Source: Sva-07 sp031398325 (GTDB lineage Bacteria; Actinomycetota; Acidimicrobiia; Acidimicrobiales; Ilumatobacteraceae). Taken from it: DNA of 63,635 bases. Numbering within the stretch: position 1 is the first letter of the stretch; each line of letters begins with the position of its first letter. This document shows, piece by piece, positions 31,966 to 40,334 of the stretch. Position numbers and translations under genes: made by a program. The stretch lies in contig JANNNB010000241.1 of NCBI GenBank assembly GCA_031398325.1, positions 1 to 63,635 of the forward strand, given 5' to 3'. Under the pieces are notes generated by a model. It ran no database searches, was not told the DNA's origin, and saw nothing but the letters and a program-made list of their open reading frames with translations.

Positions 31966-34230
31966 TCAGGTGCTCGAGGATCGGAATCGGCGCAGGCGAA
32001 GGCTGTTCGACACGACGAACACGCTCGACATCGCCATCGCAAGTCCGGCGATCATCGGATTCAGGAGGCCCGCCGCCGCCAGCGGGATCGCCGCGACGTT
32101 GTAGGCGAACGCCCAGAACAGGTTGGTCTTGATCGTGCGCAACGTCGCTCTCGAGAGTCTGATCGCGTCGACCGCGGCGCGCAGATCGCCCCGAACCAAC
32201 GTGATGTCGCTCGCTTCGATCGCCACGTCGGTGCCGGTGCCCATCGCCATTCCCAGGTCCGCCTGAGCCAGCGCAGCGGCGTCGTTGACCCCATCACCGA
32301 CCATCGCGACGACCCGGCCCTCGGCTTGGAGGCGGCGGATGGCATCGACCTTGTCCTGGGGGAGGACCTCGGAGATGACCTCGTCGATGCCCACCTGGGC
32401 GGCGACGTCGCGAGCGGCGCGATCGTTGTCTCCCGTCAGCAACACCGGTCGGAGGCCGAGCTCTCGCAGGCCGGCGATGGCCTCGGCCGAGGTGGGCTTG
32501 ACGGCGTCTGCGACCACGATGACGGCACGAGGCTCGCCATCCCAGCCCACGTAGATCGGCGTGTGCCCGGCGGCATGCGCGTCGTCGCGAGCGGAGAGCA
32601 GATCTCCGCCGAGGTGGAGCGACCATTCGGCGAGGAATCGCTCCTGGCCGACGACCACGGCGTGCCCATCGACGACACCCTGCACGCCGAGGCCGCCGAC
32701 GCTGGCGAACGACTCGATGGGCGACAGCGTGATGTCGCGTTCTCGGGCACCACTGGCGATCGCGCGGGCGATCGGGTGCTCGGACGCATCCTCGAGCGAG
32801 CCGGCGAGCTGCAGCACCTCGTCGATCGTGGTCGGACCGCTCGTGACGACCTCGACCAGCGACATGCGGCCGGTCGTGATGGTGCCGGTCTTGTCGAGCA
32901 CGACGGTGTCGATCGTGCGCGTCGATTCGAGGATCTCGGGACCCTTGATCAGCACCCCGAGCTGGGCGCCTCTGCCGGTGCCCACCATCAGCGCCGTCGG
33001 CGTCGCGAGGCCGAGGGCGCACGGGCAGGCGATGATCAACACGGCGACAGCTGCGGTGAATGCATAGGTCGTCGAGTCGGTCGCTGCGGCGGTGATCCAG
33101 AAGCCGAGCGTGGCCGAGGCCAGGATGATCACGACTGGCACGAAGATCGCCGACACGCGGTCAGCGAGGCGCTGCACGTCGGCCTTGCCGGTCTGGGCGT
33201 CCTCGACCATCCTGCCGATCTGGGCGAGCGCGGTGTCGGCCCCGACCCGGGTGGCGCGTACGACGAGCCGGCCCCCCACGTTGACCGTCGCGCCCGTGAC
33301 GGCGTCGCCCACACCGACCTCGACAGGGACCGGCTCTCCCGTCAGCAGTGACGCATCGATGGCCGACGTTCCTTCGTCGATCACGCCATCGGTCGCGATC
33401 TTCTCACCGGGGCGTACGACGAACCGGTCGCCGACGACCAGCTGATCGGTCGGAATTCGCACCTCGGCACCATCACGCAGGATGGCGACGTCCTTTGCTC
33501 CGAGCTCCAGCAGCGCGCGCAACGCGGCCCCTGACCGCCGCTTCGCCCGCGCCTCGAAGTATCGGCCGGCGAGGATGAACACGGTGACACCAGCGGCCAC
33601 CTCCAGGTAGATCTGCGACGAACCCATCCCGCGCTCGGGCCGGAGCGAGAATCCGTGCCGCATCGACAACTCGCCGGCATCGCCGAAGAACAGCGCGTAC
33701 AGGCTCCATCCGAACGCAGCGAGGGTGCCGACCGAGATGAGCGTGTCCATCGTCGCCGCTCCGTGACGCAGGTTCGTCCACGCGGCACGATGGAACGGCC
33801 ACGCACCCCACACCACGACGGGAGCTGCGAGCGTGAGCGACAACCACTGCCACCCGTCGAACTGGAGTGCCGGGATCATCGCCATAGCGATCACCGGCAC
33901 GGTCAGGATCGTCGAGATCGTGAGCCGCTCTCGCAGCGAGCGCGTCGGGTCGTCGACGGCGCTGTCGGTCGACGGGTTCGGCGATCCTGGCGGTGTCGGC
34001 ACGCTGGCCGAATAGCCGGTCGCCTCGATCTGGGCGATCAGGTCGCGCTCGGTCACCGAGTCGGCGTAATTGACCTTCGCCTTCTCGGTCGCGTAGTTGA
34101 CGGTCGCCGTCACCCCGTCCATCCGGTTCAGCTTCTTCTCGATGCGCGCCGCGCACGATGCGCACGTCATCCCGGCGATGTCGAGCTGGATCTCGTTCGC
34201 TGGAATGGGCGTGGGTGCGGTCGTGGACAT
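31966..34230 (-). CDS. copA: Copper-translocating P1B-type ATPase CopA
   Basis: The 754-residue protein has one N-terminal HMA domain with GMTCASC, then the P1B membrane segments, TGE actuator motif (LLTGEPVPVEVG), CPC metal motif (ACPCALGLATP), phosphorylation motif DKTGTIT, HP dipeptide region and GDGVNDAAAL. The CPC motif makes it a Cu+ exporter. ATG 34230 comes one base after the stop of a 45-residue peptide gene (TGACATG); an in-frame ATG at 34242 is inside that gene. It is part of the CsoR-controlled leftward operon. Confidence 0.92.
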   Translation of the reverse strand: MSTTAPTPIPANEIQLDIAGMTCASCAARIEKKLNRMDGVTATVNYATEKAKVNYADSVTERDLIAQIEATGYSASVPTPPGSPNPSTDSAVDDPTRSLRERLTISTILTVPVIAMAMIPALQFDGWQWLSLTLAAPVVVWGAWPFHRAAWTNLRHGAATMDTLISVGTLAAFGWSLYALFFGDAGELSMRHGFSLRPERGMGSSQIYLEVAAGVTVFILAGRYFEARAKRRSGAALRALLELGAKDVAILRDGAEVRIPTDQLVVGDRFVVRPGEKIATDGVIDEGTSAIDASLLTGEPVPVEVGVGDAVTGATVNVGGRLVVRATRVGADTALAQIGRMVEDAQTGKADVQRLADRVSAIFVPVVIILASATLGFWITAAATDSTTYAFTAAVAVLIIACPCALGLATPTALMVGTGRGAQLGVLIKGPEILESTRTIDTVVLDKTGTITTGRMSLVEVVTSGPTTIDEVLQLAGSLEDASEHPIARAIASGARERDITLSPIESFASVGGLGVQGVVDGHAVVVGQERFLAEWSLHLGGDLLSARDDAHAAGHTPIYVGWDGEPRAVIVVADAVKPTSAEAIAGLRELGLRPVLLTGDNDRAARDVAAQVGIDEVISEVLPQDKVDAIRRLQAEGRVVAMVGDGVNDAAALAQADLGMAMGTGTDVAIEASDITLVRGDLRAAVDAIRLSRATLRTIKTNLFWAFAYNVAAIPLAAAGLLNPMIAGLAMAMSSVFVVSNSLRLRRFRSSST

Positions 34231-34231
34231 G

Positions 34232-34369
34232 TCAGTGTCCATCGGGATGCGTTGCAGGTTCGGGTCCGCCCACGTCGATCGGGCCGACGGCTGCGCCCAC
34301 GGCTGCCGCGGCGCCGAAGGCCAGGAGCAGCGCGGCGGCAAAGGCCAGCAGGCGGGCGGGGACGCTCAC
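34232..34369 (-). CDS. 45-residue membrane-anchored peptide between copZ and copA
   Basis: Starting with GTG at 34369, which overlaps the copZ stop in GTGA, the peptide is one hydrophobic helix (about LLAFAAALLLAFGAAAAVGA) with a short polar tail ending HPDGH. It ends one base before copA. The double coupling shows it is a real member of the operon. It looks like a shortened version of secreted or membrane proteins often found with actinobacterial copper genes; the role is unknown. Confidence 0.65.
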   Translation of the reverse strand: MSVPARLLAFAAALLLAFGAAAAVGAAVGPIDVGGPEPATHPDGH

Positions 34370-34572
34370 GGCGCCAACTCGTAACCCGCCTCGTCGACGG
34401 CGGCAGCGATCAAGTCAGGGTCGATCGTGGCGACCGAGGCGATCGTCACGACTCCGCTGTCGAGGTCGACGTCGACCTCGGCGACGCCGTCGAGCTTGGC
34501 GATCTCTTCGGTGACGGCAGCGACGCAGTGGCCGCAGGTCATGCCCGAGACGGTGAACGTGGTGGTGGTCAT
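34366..34572 (-). CDS. copZ: Copper chaperone CopZ (HMA domain)
   Basis: The 68-residue HMA-domain protein has the GMTCGHC metal site (Cys13, Cys16). It passes Cu+ to CopA. The first gene of the leftward copper operon, it has a GGAGA Shine-Dalgarno and is preceded by the CsoR operator. Confidence 0.9.
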   Translation of the reverse strand: MTTTTFTVSGMTCGHCVAAVTEEIAKLDGVAEVDVDLDSGVVTIASVATIDPDLIAAAVDEAGYELAP

Positions 34573-34598
34573 GATGGTGGTCTCCTTCGATTGGTGTC

Positions 34599-34621
34599 AC
34601 TATACCCCCTAGGGGTATAAT
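34599..34621. promoter_or_regulatory. CsoR operator and bidirectional promoter of the copper locus
   Basis: TATACCCC (34601-34608) and GGGGTATA (34612-34619) form an inverted repeat with a 3-bp centre. The flanks supply -10-like hexamers: TATAAT (34616-34621) rightward for csoR and TATAGT (34604-34599) leftward for copZ. The rightward -10 lies seven bases from the csoR ATG, so the csoR mRNA may be leaderless. Confidence 0.75.
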
Positions 34622-34627
34622 GTCCAC

Positions 34628-34927
34628 ATGTCAGAAGAATCACGACCTCACGGCTACAGCCTCGACAAGGATGCCTACGTCAAGCGGCTCCGCCGTATCG
34701 AGGGGCAGGTCAGAGGTGTGCAGCGGATGGTCGAGGAGGACACGTACTGCATCGACGTGCTCACGCAGATCAGTGCGGTCACCAAGGCGCTCCAGAGCGT
34801 CGCCGTCGGCCTTCTCGAACAACACATCCACCATTGCGTCGCCAACGCCGCCGCGAATGACCCCGCACATCTCGACGAGATGGTCAGCGAAGCCACGAAG
34901 GCCATCGAACGTCTGATCAAGTCGTAG
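34628..34927 (+). CDS. csoR: Copper-sensing repressor CsoR
   Basis: The 99-residue all-helical DUF156-family repressor has Cys41, His66 and Cys70, with the same spacing as the Cu+ site of Mycobacterium tuberculosis CsoR (C36/H61/C65). It represses the copZ-peptide-copA operon and itself through the palindrome at 34.6 kb, and very likely also the copB gene at the left edge. Cu+ binding releases DNA. Confidence 0.93.
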   Translation: MSEESRPHGYSLDKDAYVKRLRRIEGQVRGVQRMVEEDTYCIDVLTQISAVTKALQSVAVGLLEQHIHHCVANAAANDPAHLDEMVSEATKAIERLIKS

Positions 34928-34985
34928 GGCTCGTACCTCGCGAGAAAGTGCCGCCGTTTCGATTGCGGAGGGAGTCGATGCGTGC

Positions 34986-35336
34986 TTGACTCCGTCGATG
35001 GACGGAACCGACGAATCAGTGGACATCGACATGGTTGTGGAAACCGAGCTCATCGACGTCGATGGCGACGGGGTGATCGACGTCGTGTCGGAGACCACGA
35101 CCACCGTGATCGACGTCGACGGCGATGGAGTCGCCGACATCGTGCAGACGACGACGACCACCGCTTACGACATCGACGGAGACGGCGAGGCGGATCTGAT
35201 CGAGTCGACCACGATCACCGGTGTCGATGTCGACGGCGATGGCGAGTTCAGCGAGGACGAGATCGAGATCGACGAGACCATCGCCGTCACCGAAGAACTC
35301 GCCGCCGAGCTCGAAGCCGCCGACGACTCCGACTGA
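34986..35336 (+). CDS. Acidic EF-hand repeat protein
   Basis: The highly acidic protein is built of four calcium-loop repeats: DVDGDGVIDVV, DVDGDGVADIV, DIDGDGEADLI and DVDGDGEFSED, spaced about 21-23 residues with Thr-rich links (TTTTV, TTTTA). The DxDxDG loops are like those of calmodulin or dockerin EF-hands. There is no signal peptide. A TTG (34986) or ATG (34998) could be the start; GGAGGG lies about 14 bp before the TTG. The function is unknown; calcium or other metal buffering is possible. Confidence 0.7.
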   Translation: MTPSMDGTDESVDIDMVVETELIDVDGDGVIDVVSETTTTVIDVDGDGVADIVQTTTTTAYDIDGDGEADLIESTTITGVDVDGDGEFSEDEIEIDETIAVTEELAAELEAADDSD

Positions 35337-35357
35337 ACCCGTTCGCGTGAGCTCGTT

Positions 35358-35400
35358 CTCGTGAACTCTGTGCGGCGTATGTACGCAAGAAGTTCACGAG
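35358..35400 (+). promoter_or_regulatory. Nested hairpin upstream of eutB
   Basis: CTCGTGAACT (35358-35367) pairs with AGTTCACGAG (35391-35400), a 10-bp stem. The 23-bp interior contains GCGTATGTACGC, itself an inverted repeat. It ends 16 bp before the eutB start. It may be an operator or an mRNA leader structure; I see no B12 riboswitch consensus. Confidence 0.5.
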
Positions 35401-35416
35401 TACGGGGAGGGGCGCG

Positions 35417-36808
35417 ATGAGTCGCGCCCGCTCGGTCGCGTTGGGTGGGCGGACGTACGCGTTCTCCGACCTGCGGACCGTCATGGCCAAGGCGTCGCCG
35501 CGCCGATCGGGCGACGAACTCGCCGGCATTGCGGCCCATTCGCAGGAGGAGCGAGTCGCTGCGCAGATGTGCCTGGCCGAGGTGCAACTCGCTGCATTCC
35601 TCGACGAGCCGCTCGTCGCCTGGGAAGACGACGACGTCACCCGGCTGATCCACGCGCAGCACGACGCCGCCTCGTTCGCTCCCGTGCGGTCCATGTCGGT
35701 CGGCGAGTTCCGCGACTGGCTCCTCGCATACAAGACGACGACCGAGGTGCTCCGCGACGTGGCGTGGGGCCTCACGCCGGAGATGGTTGCCGCGGTCAGC
35801 AAGATCATGGGCAACCAGGACCTGGTCCTCGTGGCGAGCAAGTGCTCCAACGTGACGGTGTTCCGCTCGACGGTCGGGCTACCCGGCCACCTGTCGGTGC
35901 GGCTGCAACCGAACCACCCGACCGACGATCTGCGGGGGATCATGGCCTCGGTCGTGGATGGCCTGCTGCTCGGCTGTGGCGACGCGGTCATCGGCATCAA
36001 CCCGGCGCTCGATTCGCCTCAGCACTGCCGCCGACTGTTGGAGATGCTCGACGAGGTGATCAGTCGCTACGAGATCCCGACACAGTCGTGTGTGCTTGCA
36101 CACGTCACCACGACGTTGCAGTGCATCGACGCTGGCGCTCCCGTCGATCTCGTGTTCCAGTCGATCGGCGGCACCGAGGCCACCAACCGATCGTTCGGCA
36201 TCACGCTCGATCTGCTCGCCGAGGCACGGGCGGCCGCCCTGTCGCTCGACCGGGGGACCGTCGGTGCTCGGGTGATGTACTTCGAGACCGGGCAGGGTTC
36301 CTGCCTGTCCGCCGGAGGCGCACACGGCGTCGACCAGCAGACGCTCGAAGCTCGTGCGTATGCGGTGGCCCGCCAGTTCGATCCCTTCCTCGTGAACACC
36401 GTCGTCGGGTTCATCGGGCCCGAGTACCTGCTCGACGGCAAGCAGGTGATCCGCGCCGGGCTCGAAGATCACTTCTGCGGAAAGCTCCTCGGACTGCCGA
36501 TGGGATGCGACGTCTGCTACACGAACCACATGGACGCCGATCAGGACGACATGGATGTGCTCCTCACGCTCCTCGGTACGGCCGGCTGCAACTTCATCAT
36601 GGGCGTACCTGGTTCCGACGACGTGATGCTCGGGTACCAGTCCACCTCGTTCCACGACGCCCAGTACCTCCGCCAGGTGCTCGGACTGCGACCCGCCCCC
36701 GAATTCGAAGTGTGGCTCGAACGGATGAACATCACCGACGGGGTCGGTCGGGTGGGCTCCGCGAGCGGGAGCCCCGCACTGCTCGCAGCCGTGGACGTCG
36801 CGAGATGA
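35417..36808 (+). CDS. eutB: Ethanolamine ammonia-lyase large subunit EutB
   Basis: The 463-residue TIM-barrel subunit has the family run MGNQDLVLVASKC, LPGHLSVRLQPNHPTDD, DAVIGINPA, CVLAHVTTTLQCI and VFQSIGGTEATNRSF, close to the usual ~455 residues. With EutC it uses adenosylcobalamin to convert ethanolamine to acetaldehyde and ammonia. It overlaps eutC by four bases. No shell proteins, eutA or transporter follows, so the enzyme works free in the cytoplasm. Confidence 0.93.
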   Translation: MSRARSVALGGRTYAFSDLRTVMAKASPRRSGDELAGIAAHSQEERVAAQMCLAEVQLAAFLDEPLVAWEDDDVTRLIHAQHDAASFAPVRSMSVGEFRDWLLAYKTTTEVLRDVAWGLTPEMVAAVSKIMGNQDLVLVASKCSNVTVFRSTVGLPGHLSVRLQPNHPTDDLRGIMASVVDGLLLGCGDAVIGINPALDSPQHCRRLLEMLDEVISRYEIPTQSCVLAHVTTTLQCIDAGAPVDLVFQSIGGTEATNRSFGITLDLLAEARAAALSLDRGTVGARVMYFETGQGSCLSAGGAHGVDQQTLEARAYAVARQFDPFLVNTVVGFIGPEYLLDGKQVIRAGLEDHFCGKLLGLPMGCDVCYTNHMDADQDDMDVLLTLLGTAGCNFIMGVPGSDDVMLGYQSTSFHDAQYLRQVLGLRPAPEFEVWLERMNITDGVGRVGSASGSPALLAAVDVAR

Positions 36809-37620
36809 CATCGCCGGATGAGCAGGATCGTGCGCCCGCGCCTGCCGCCGATGCACGACCTGCGGCCTGGTGGAACGCGGTGCGAGGCTTCACGCCGGCG
36901 CGGGTCGGGCTCGGCACCGCAGGTGGCAGCGTTCCGACGACGGCACACCTCGCGTTCCGTGCCGACCAGGCGCGAGCTCGCGATGCCGTGATCCGTCCGT
37001 TCGACGGAACGGCCGTCGTGCGCGCGTTGAGGGACGGCGGGCATGAATCCATCGAGCTGCGTTCCGCGGCCACATCTCGCGGGGAGTACGTCAGACGACC
37101 CGACCTCGGGCGACGGCTCTCCGACGAGAGTGCCGCCGCGCTGCGTCAGCGCGTCCCGGAGCAGCACTGTGATCTGGCGATCGTGCTCTGCGACGGATTG
37201 TCACCCCATGCGGTCGAGCGGCACGGCGGCGCACTGGCCGGGGCGATCGCGTCGAGTGAGGTGCTCCGTGGCTGGTCGATCGGCGTGATCACCGTCGTCA
37301 CGAACGGCCGCGTCGCGATCGGTGACGAAATCGGCGCCGCGCTCGGCGCGCGGATGGTGGCGGTGCTGATCGGGGAGCGCCCAGGTCTGTCCGTCCCCGA
37401 GAGTGTCGGCATGTACGTCACGATGGCTCCGGCACTCGAACCGACGGACGCCCAGCGCAACTGCATCTCGAACATCCACGACCAAGGTCTGGCGCTCGAC
37501 GTAGCGGTGCGACAGCTGGTCCAGCTGGTCGTTCGTGCTCGCCTCGCAGGCCTGACCGGAGTCGGGCTCGACGCGGACGAGGCACTCACCCACGATGATG
37601 CGCGCCCGCCGCTGACTTGA
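36805..37620 (+). CDS. eutC: Ethanolamine ammonia-lyase small subunit EutC
   Basis: The 271-residue subunit supplies part of the cobalamin-binding site (CDLAIVLCDGLSPHAVERHG, then VTNGRVAIGDEIGAALGARM and LIGERPGLSVPESVGMYVTM). The length is near the 295 of Escherichia coli EutC, with a Pro/Ala-rich N-terminal stretch. ATG 36805 overlaps the eutB stop in ATGA, so the subunits are made in step. Confidence 0.92.
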   Translation: MTSPDEQDRAPAPAADARPAAWWNAVRGFTPARVGLGTAGGSVPTTAHLAFRADQARARDAVIRPFDGTAVVRALRDGGHESIELRSAATSRGEYVRRPDLGRRLSDESAAALRQRVPEQHCDLAIVLCDGLSPHAVERHGGALAGAIASSEVLRGWSIGVITVVTNGRVAIGDEIGAALGARMVAVLIGERPGLSVPESVGMYVTMAPALEPTDAQRNCISNIHDQGLALDVAVRQLVQLVVRARLAGLTGVGLDADEALTHDDARPPLT

Positions 37621-37680
37621 GGGCGGGTTTGGGCAAGGGTGCGAGGGGTACCTCGGACCGGTGAAGCCGCTCCTCGCTGA

Positions 37681-39051
37681 TTGCTCGCGTGCGTGAACGC
37701 GTACACCATCGGGTTCTTGTTTGCCGGGATCGCCGTCCTGCTCGCCGCATGGTTGCCTGCCTATCTCGACGACCGCCCGATGTCGATGCCGATGGTGTTG
37801 GTGGCCATCGGTGCCGTGGTGTTCCTCGCGGTGCCGCAGCTGCCCGACGTCGATCCCCGGGAGTACCCGCTCGTGACGGAGCACGCCACGGAGTTCGCCG
37901 TGCTCATCTCACTGTTGGGCGCCGGTCTCGCCCTGGATCGCACACCGACCTGGCGAGGGTGGGCGTCGACGTGGAGACTGCTGGGCATCGCGATGCCCCT
38001 CACGATCGGGGCCGTCTTCCTCGCCGGTTGGGCCGCCGGGCTCGCGCCTGCGACCGCGCTGCTGTTCGGCGCGGTGATCGCGCCGACCGATCCGGTGCTG
38101 GCCGCCGACGTGCAGGTCGGCGAACCGACCACCGATGACGCTGCTGACGCGACGGCTGACGACCAGGTCGACGAGGTCGACGATGCCGGCACGAAGGAGG
38201 ACCAGCGAGCGGCCGAGGACGAGGTCCGCTTCGCGCTCACGAGCGAAGCGGGACTGAACGACGGGCTTGCGTTCCCGTTCGTGTACCTCGCCGTCGCCGT
38301 CGCAGTCGCGGCGAGCAGCGATGAAAGCGGCTGGTTCGTCACGTGGGCGCTCGACGACCTCCTCTTGCGCGTCTGCATCGGGTTCGTGGTCGGTCTCGTC
38401 GCGGGACGGGTGCTCGCACGCATGCTGTTCGACCCGCCCGGCCCGCTGGTCGCCATCGCCGAACGCACCCAGGGTTTCGTCGCCGTCGGTGCGATCCTCG
38501 TGACCTACGGCCTCACCGAGGTGGCACACGGATACGGGTTCCTCGCAGTGTTCGTCGCCGCGGTCACGATGCGCAACAGCCGACGGGAGCACTCGTACCA
38601 CGGCGTCATGTACGAGTTCACCGGGCAGATCGAGCAGCTGGTCAGCGTCGCCCTGCTCGTGCTGCTCGGCGGAGCGGTCGCCACCGGCCTGCTTGCCGAT
38701 CTGACCTGGCGCGGCGTGCTCGGTGCGGTCGCCGTGGTCTTCGTGGTGCGACCGGTTGCGGGCCAACTGGCGATGCTGCGCGCCCGCGTGTCGAAGGTCG
38801 AGCGGCAGGCGATCAGTTTCTTCGGCATCCGTGGCATCGGCTCGATCTACTACCTCGTGGTCGCCACCGAGCTGACGGTGTTTCCCGATGCCGATGAGTT
38901 GTGGTCAGCGACCGCGTTCACGATCCTGTTGTCGATCGTTGTGCACGGCGTGACGGCGACGCCCGTCATGCGAGCACTCGATGCACGCCGCGAACGCCGT
39001 GAACGCCGGTCATCGAGGGAGACGGGCGCTCCCGCCACCCGGATCGCCTGA
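37681..39051 (+). CDS. CPA1-type cation:proton antiporter (NhaP-like)
   Basis: The 456-residue integral membrane protein has about 12 helices and the CPA1 core: FGAVIAPTDPVLAADVQVG, FALTSEAGLNDGLAFPFVYL and GIRGIGSIYYLVVATEL. Between the first two motifs it has an extra acidic loop (about residues 143-182, Asp/Glu/Ala-rich). It exchanges Na+ or K+ for H+. TTG 37681 or GTG 37693 may be the start. Confidence 0.85.
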   Translation: MLACVNAYTIGFLFAGIAVLLAAWLPAYLDDRPMSMPMVLVAIGAVVFLAVPQLPDVDPREYPLVTEHATEFAVLISLLGAGLALDRTPTWRGWASTWRLLGIAMPLTIGAVFLAGWAAGLAPATALLFGAVIAPTDPVLAADVQVGEPTTDDAADATADDQVDEVDDAGTKEDQRAAEDEVRFALTSEAGLNDGLAFPFVYLAVAVAVAASSDESGWFVTWALDDLLLRVCIGFVVGLVAGRVLARMLFDPPGPLVAIAERTQGFVAVGAILVTYGLTEVAHGYGFLAVFVAAVTMRNSRREHSYHGVMYEFTGQIEQLVSVALLVLLGGAVATGLLADLTWRGVLGAVAVVFVVRPVAGQLAMLRARVSKVERQAISFFGIRGIGSIYYLVVATELTVFPDADELWSATAFTILLSIVVHGVTATPVMRALDARRERRERRSSRETGAPATRIA

Positions 39052-39086
39052 TCCTGCGGGGACCGTATCCATGGGAAGATGTCGCG

Positions 39087-40262
39087 GTGGATCATTCTCA
39101 CAGTGCGGTGAGTGACTTCGCTCGCCGTTCGCTGAGGGCTGAGCCGTCGTCCGTCGGCGCCCTCGCCGCGTCGGCGGCCGAGGTCCTCGGTGCCGCATCC
39201 GGATCGTTGCTGATCGCGGACTACGCCCTTCGTTCCCTTCGAGAGCTACGACCGGACGGCGGGGCGGGTGATCGGGTCGAGATGGAGGGCACGATGGCCG
39301 GCCGGGCCTTCGGTTCGGGTGAGGTCGTGCAGGCAGGGGACGGTCCGGTCACCGTCTGGTTTCCGCTGGCGGAGGGAAGCGATCGGATCGGGGTCCTTCA
39401 GCTGACCTTCGACGACGTTCCGGGTGATCTGCTCGCGTCGGACGAGGCTGCCGAGGTCGTGCGGATGCTCGTGCTGCTCCTGGTGAGCGGTCGGCGCTAC
39501 ACCGACGTGGTCCTGCGAGCCCGTCGTGTGCGGCCGCTGTCGGAAGCGGCCGAGGCCCAGTGGGACCTGCTCCCGCCGCTGTCGTACGAGAGTGAGACCG
39601 TCTCGGTGAGCGGGGCGCTCGAGCCCGCGTACGAGATCGGCGGGGACTCCTTCGACTACGCGTTCAACCCACGCACCCTCGAGTTCGCCATGCTCGACGC
39701 CGCCGGCCATGGTCTGGCCGCGGTGCTGATGGCCTCGGCTGCGATCCACGCCCTGCGCAATGCCCGGCGTGAGCGACGGTCGCTCGAGGACACGTACCAC
39801 CAGATCGATCGGCGCATCGCCGAACAGTTCGGCAACTCGTACTACGTGACCGGCCAGCTCGCATCGCTCGACCTGTCGACGGGTGAACTCTCGTGGCTCA
39901 ACGCGGGCCACGAGCTGCCGATGTTGATCCGGAACGGGTCGCTGATCGGAAATCTCGAATGTCGGCCGTCGAGGCCGATGGGTCTGGGAGGCAGCGTCGT
40001 GGAGGTGCACAACGATCATCTGCAGCGAGGCGATCGCGTGTTGTTCCACACCGACGGGGTGACCGAATCGCGCTCTGCGGACGGATCGTTGTTCGGACAC
40101 GAGCGGCTCGCCGACTTCCTGGTGCGAGCGACCTTGGATGGGCTGCCGGCCGCAGAGACGGTCCGGCGGCTGTCGGCGAGCGTCGTCGATCACGTCGGCG
40201 CGGGTCTTCGCGACGACGCGACGATGTTCCTCGTCGAATACCGCGGCGACGAGAGGGGCTGA
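39087..40262 (+). CDS. SpoIIE-type PP2C serine phosphatase
   Basis: The 391-residue protein has an N-terminal GAF-like sensor region (about 15-140) and a C-terminal PP2C/SpoIIE domain with YEIGGDSFDYAF, MLDAAGHGLAAVLMA, NAGHELPMLI, HTDGVTES and DDATMFLVEY, the metal-binding acidic residues being present. Such proteins dephosphorylate anti-sigma antagonists in stress signalling. No partner genes adjoin it. It starts with GTG. Confidence 0.88.
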   Translation: MDHSHSAVSDFARRSLRAEPSSVGALAASAAEVLGAASGSLLIADYALRSLRELRPDGGAGDRVEMEGTMAGRAFGSGEVVQAGDGPVTVWFPLAEGSDRIGVLQLTFDDVPGDLLASDEAAEVVRMLVLLLVSGRRYTDVVLRARRVRPLSEAAEAQWDLLPPLSYESETVSVSGALEPAYEIGGDSFDYAFNPRTLEFAMLDAAGHGLAAVLMASAAIHALRNARRERRSLEDTYHQIDRRIAEQFGNSYYVTGQLASLDLSTGELSWLNAGHELPMLIRNGSLIGNLECRPSRPMGLGGSVVEVHNDHLQRGDRVLFHTDGVTESRSADGSLFGHERLADFLVRATLDGLPAAETVRRLSASVVDHVGAGLRDDATMFLVEYRGDERG

Positions 40263-40265
40263 GGG

Positions 40266-40283
40266 GAGCGCCTCGAGGCGCTC
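40266..40283. terminator. Hairpin between SpoIIE-type phosphatase and ABC exporter genes
   Basis: GAGCGCCTCGAGGCGCTC is a perfect 18-bp palindrome followed by TTCCTTC, between two convergent genes. It is a good candidate for a terminator, perhaps serving both directions, though the T-run is weak. Confidence 0.65.
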
Positions 40284-40334
40284 TTCCTTCGTCGCGTGTC
40301 GCGTGTCGCAGGGCGCGGTGCGCCGCGACTCAGT

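Noticed and set aside
35358..35400. Cobalamin riboswitch before eutB
   Set aside because: The leader between the EF-hand gene and eutB is only about 80 bp and I find no B12-box pattern.
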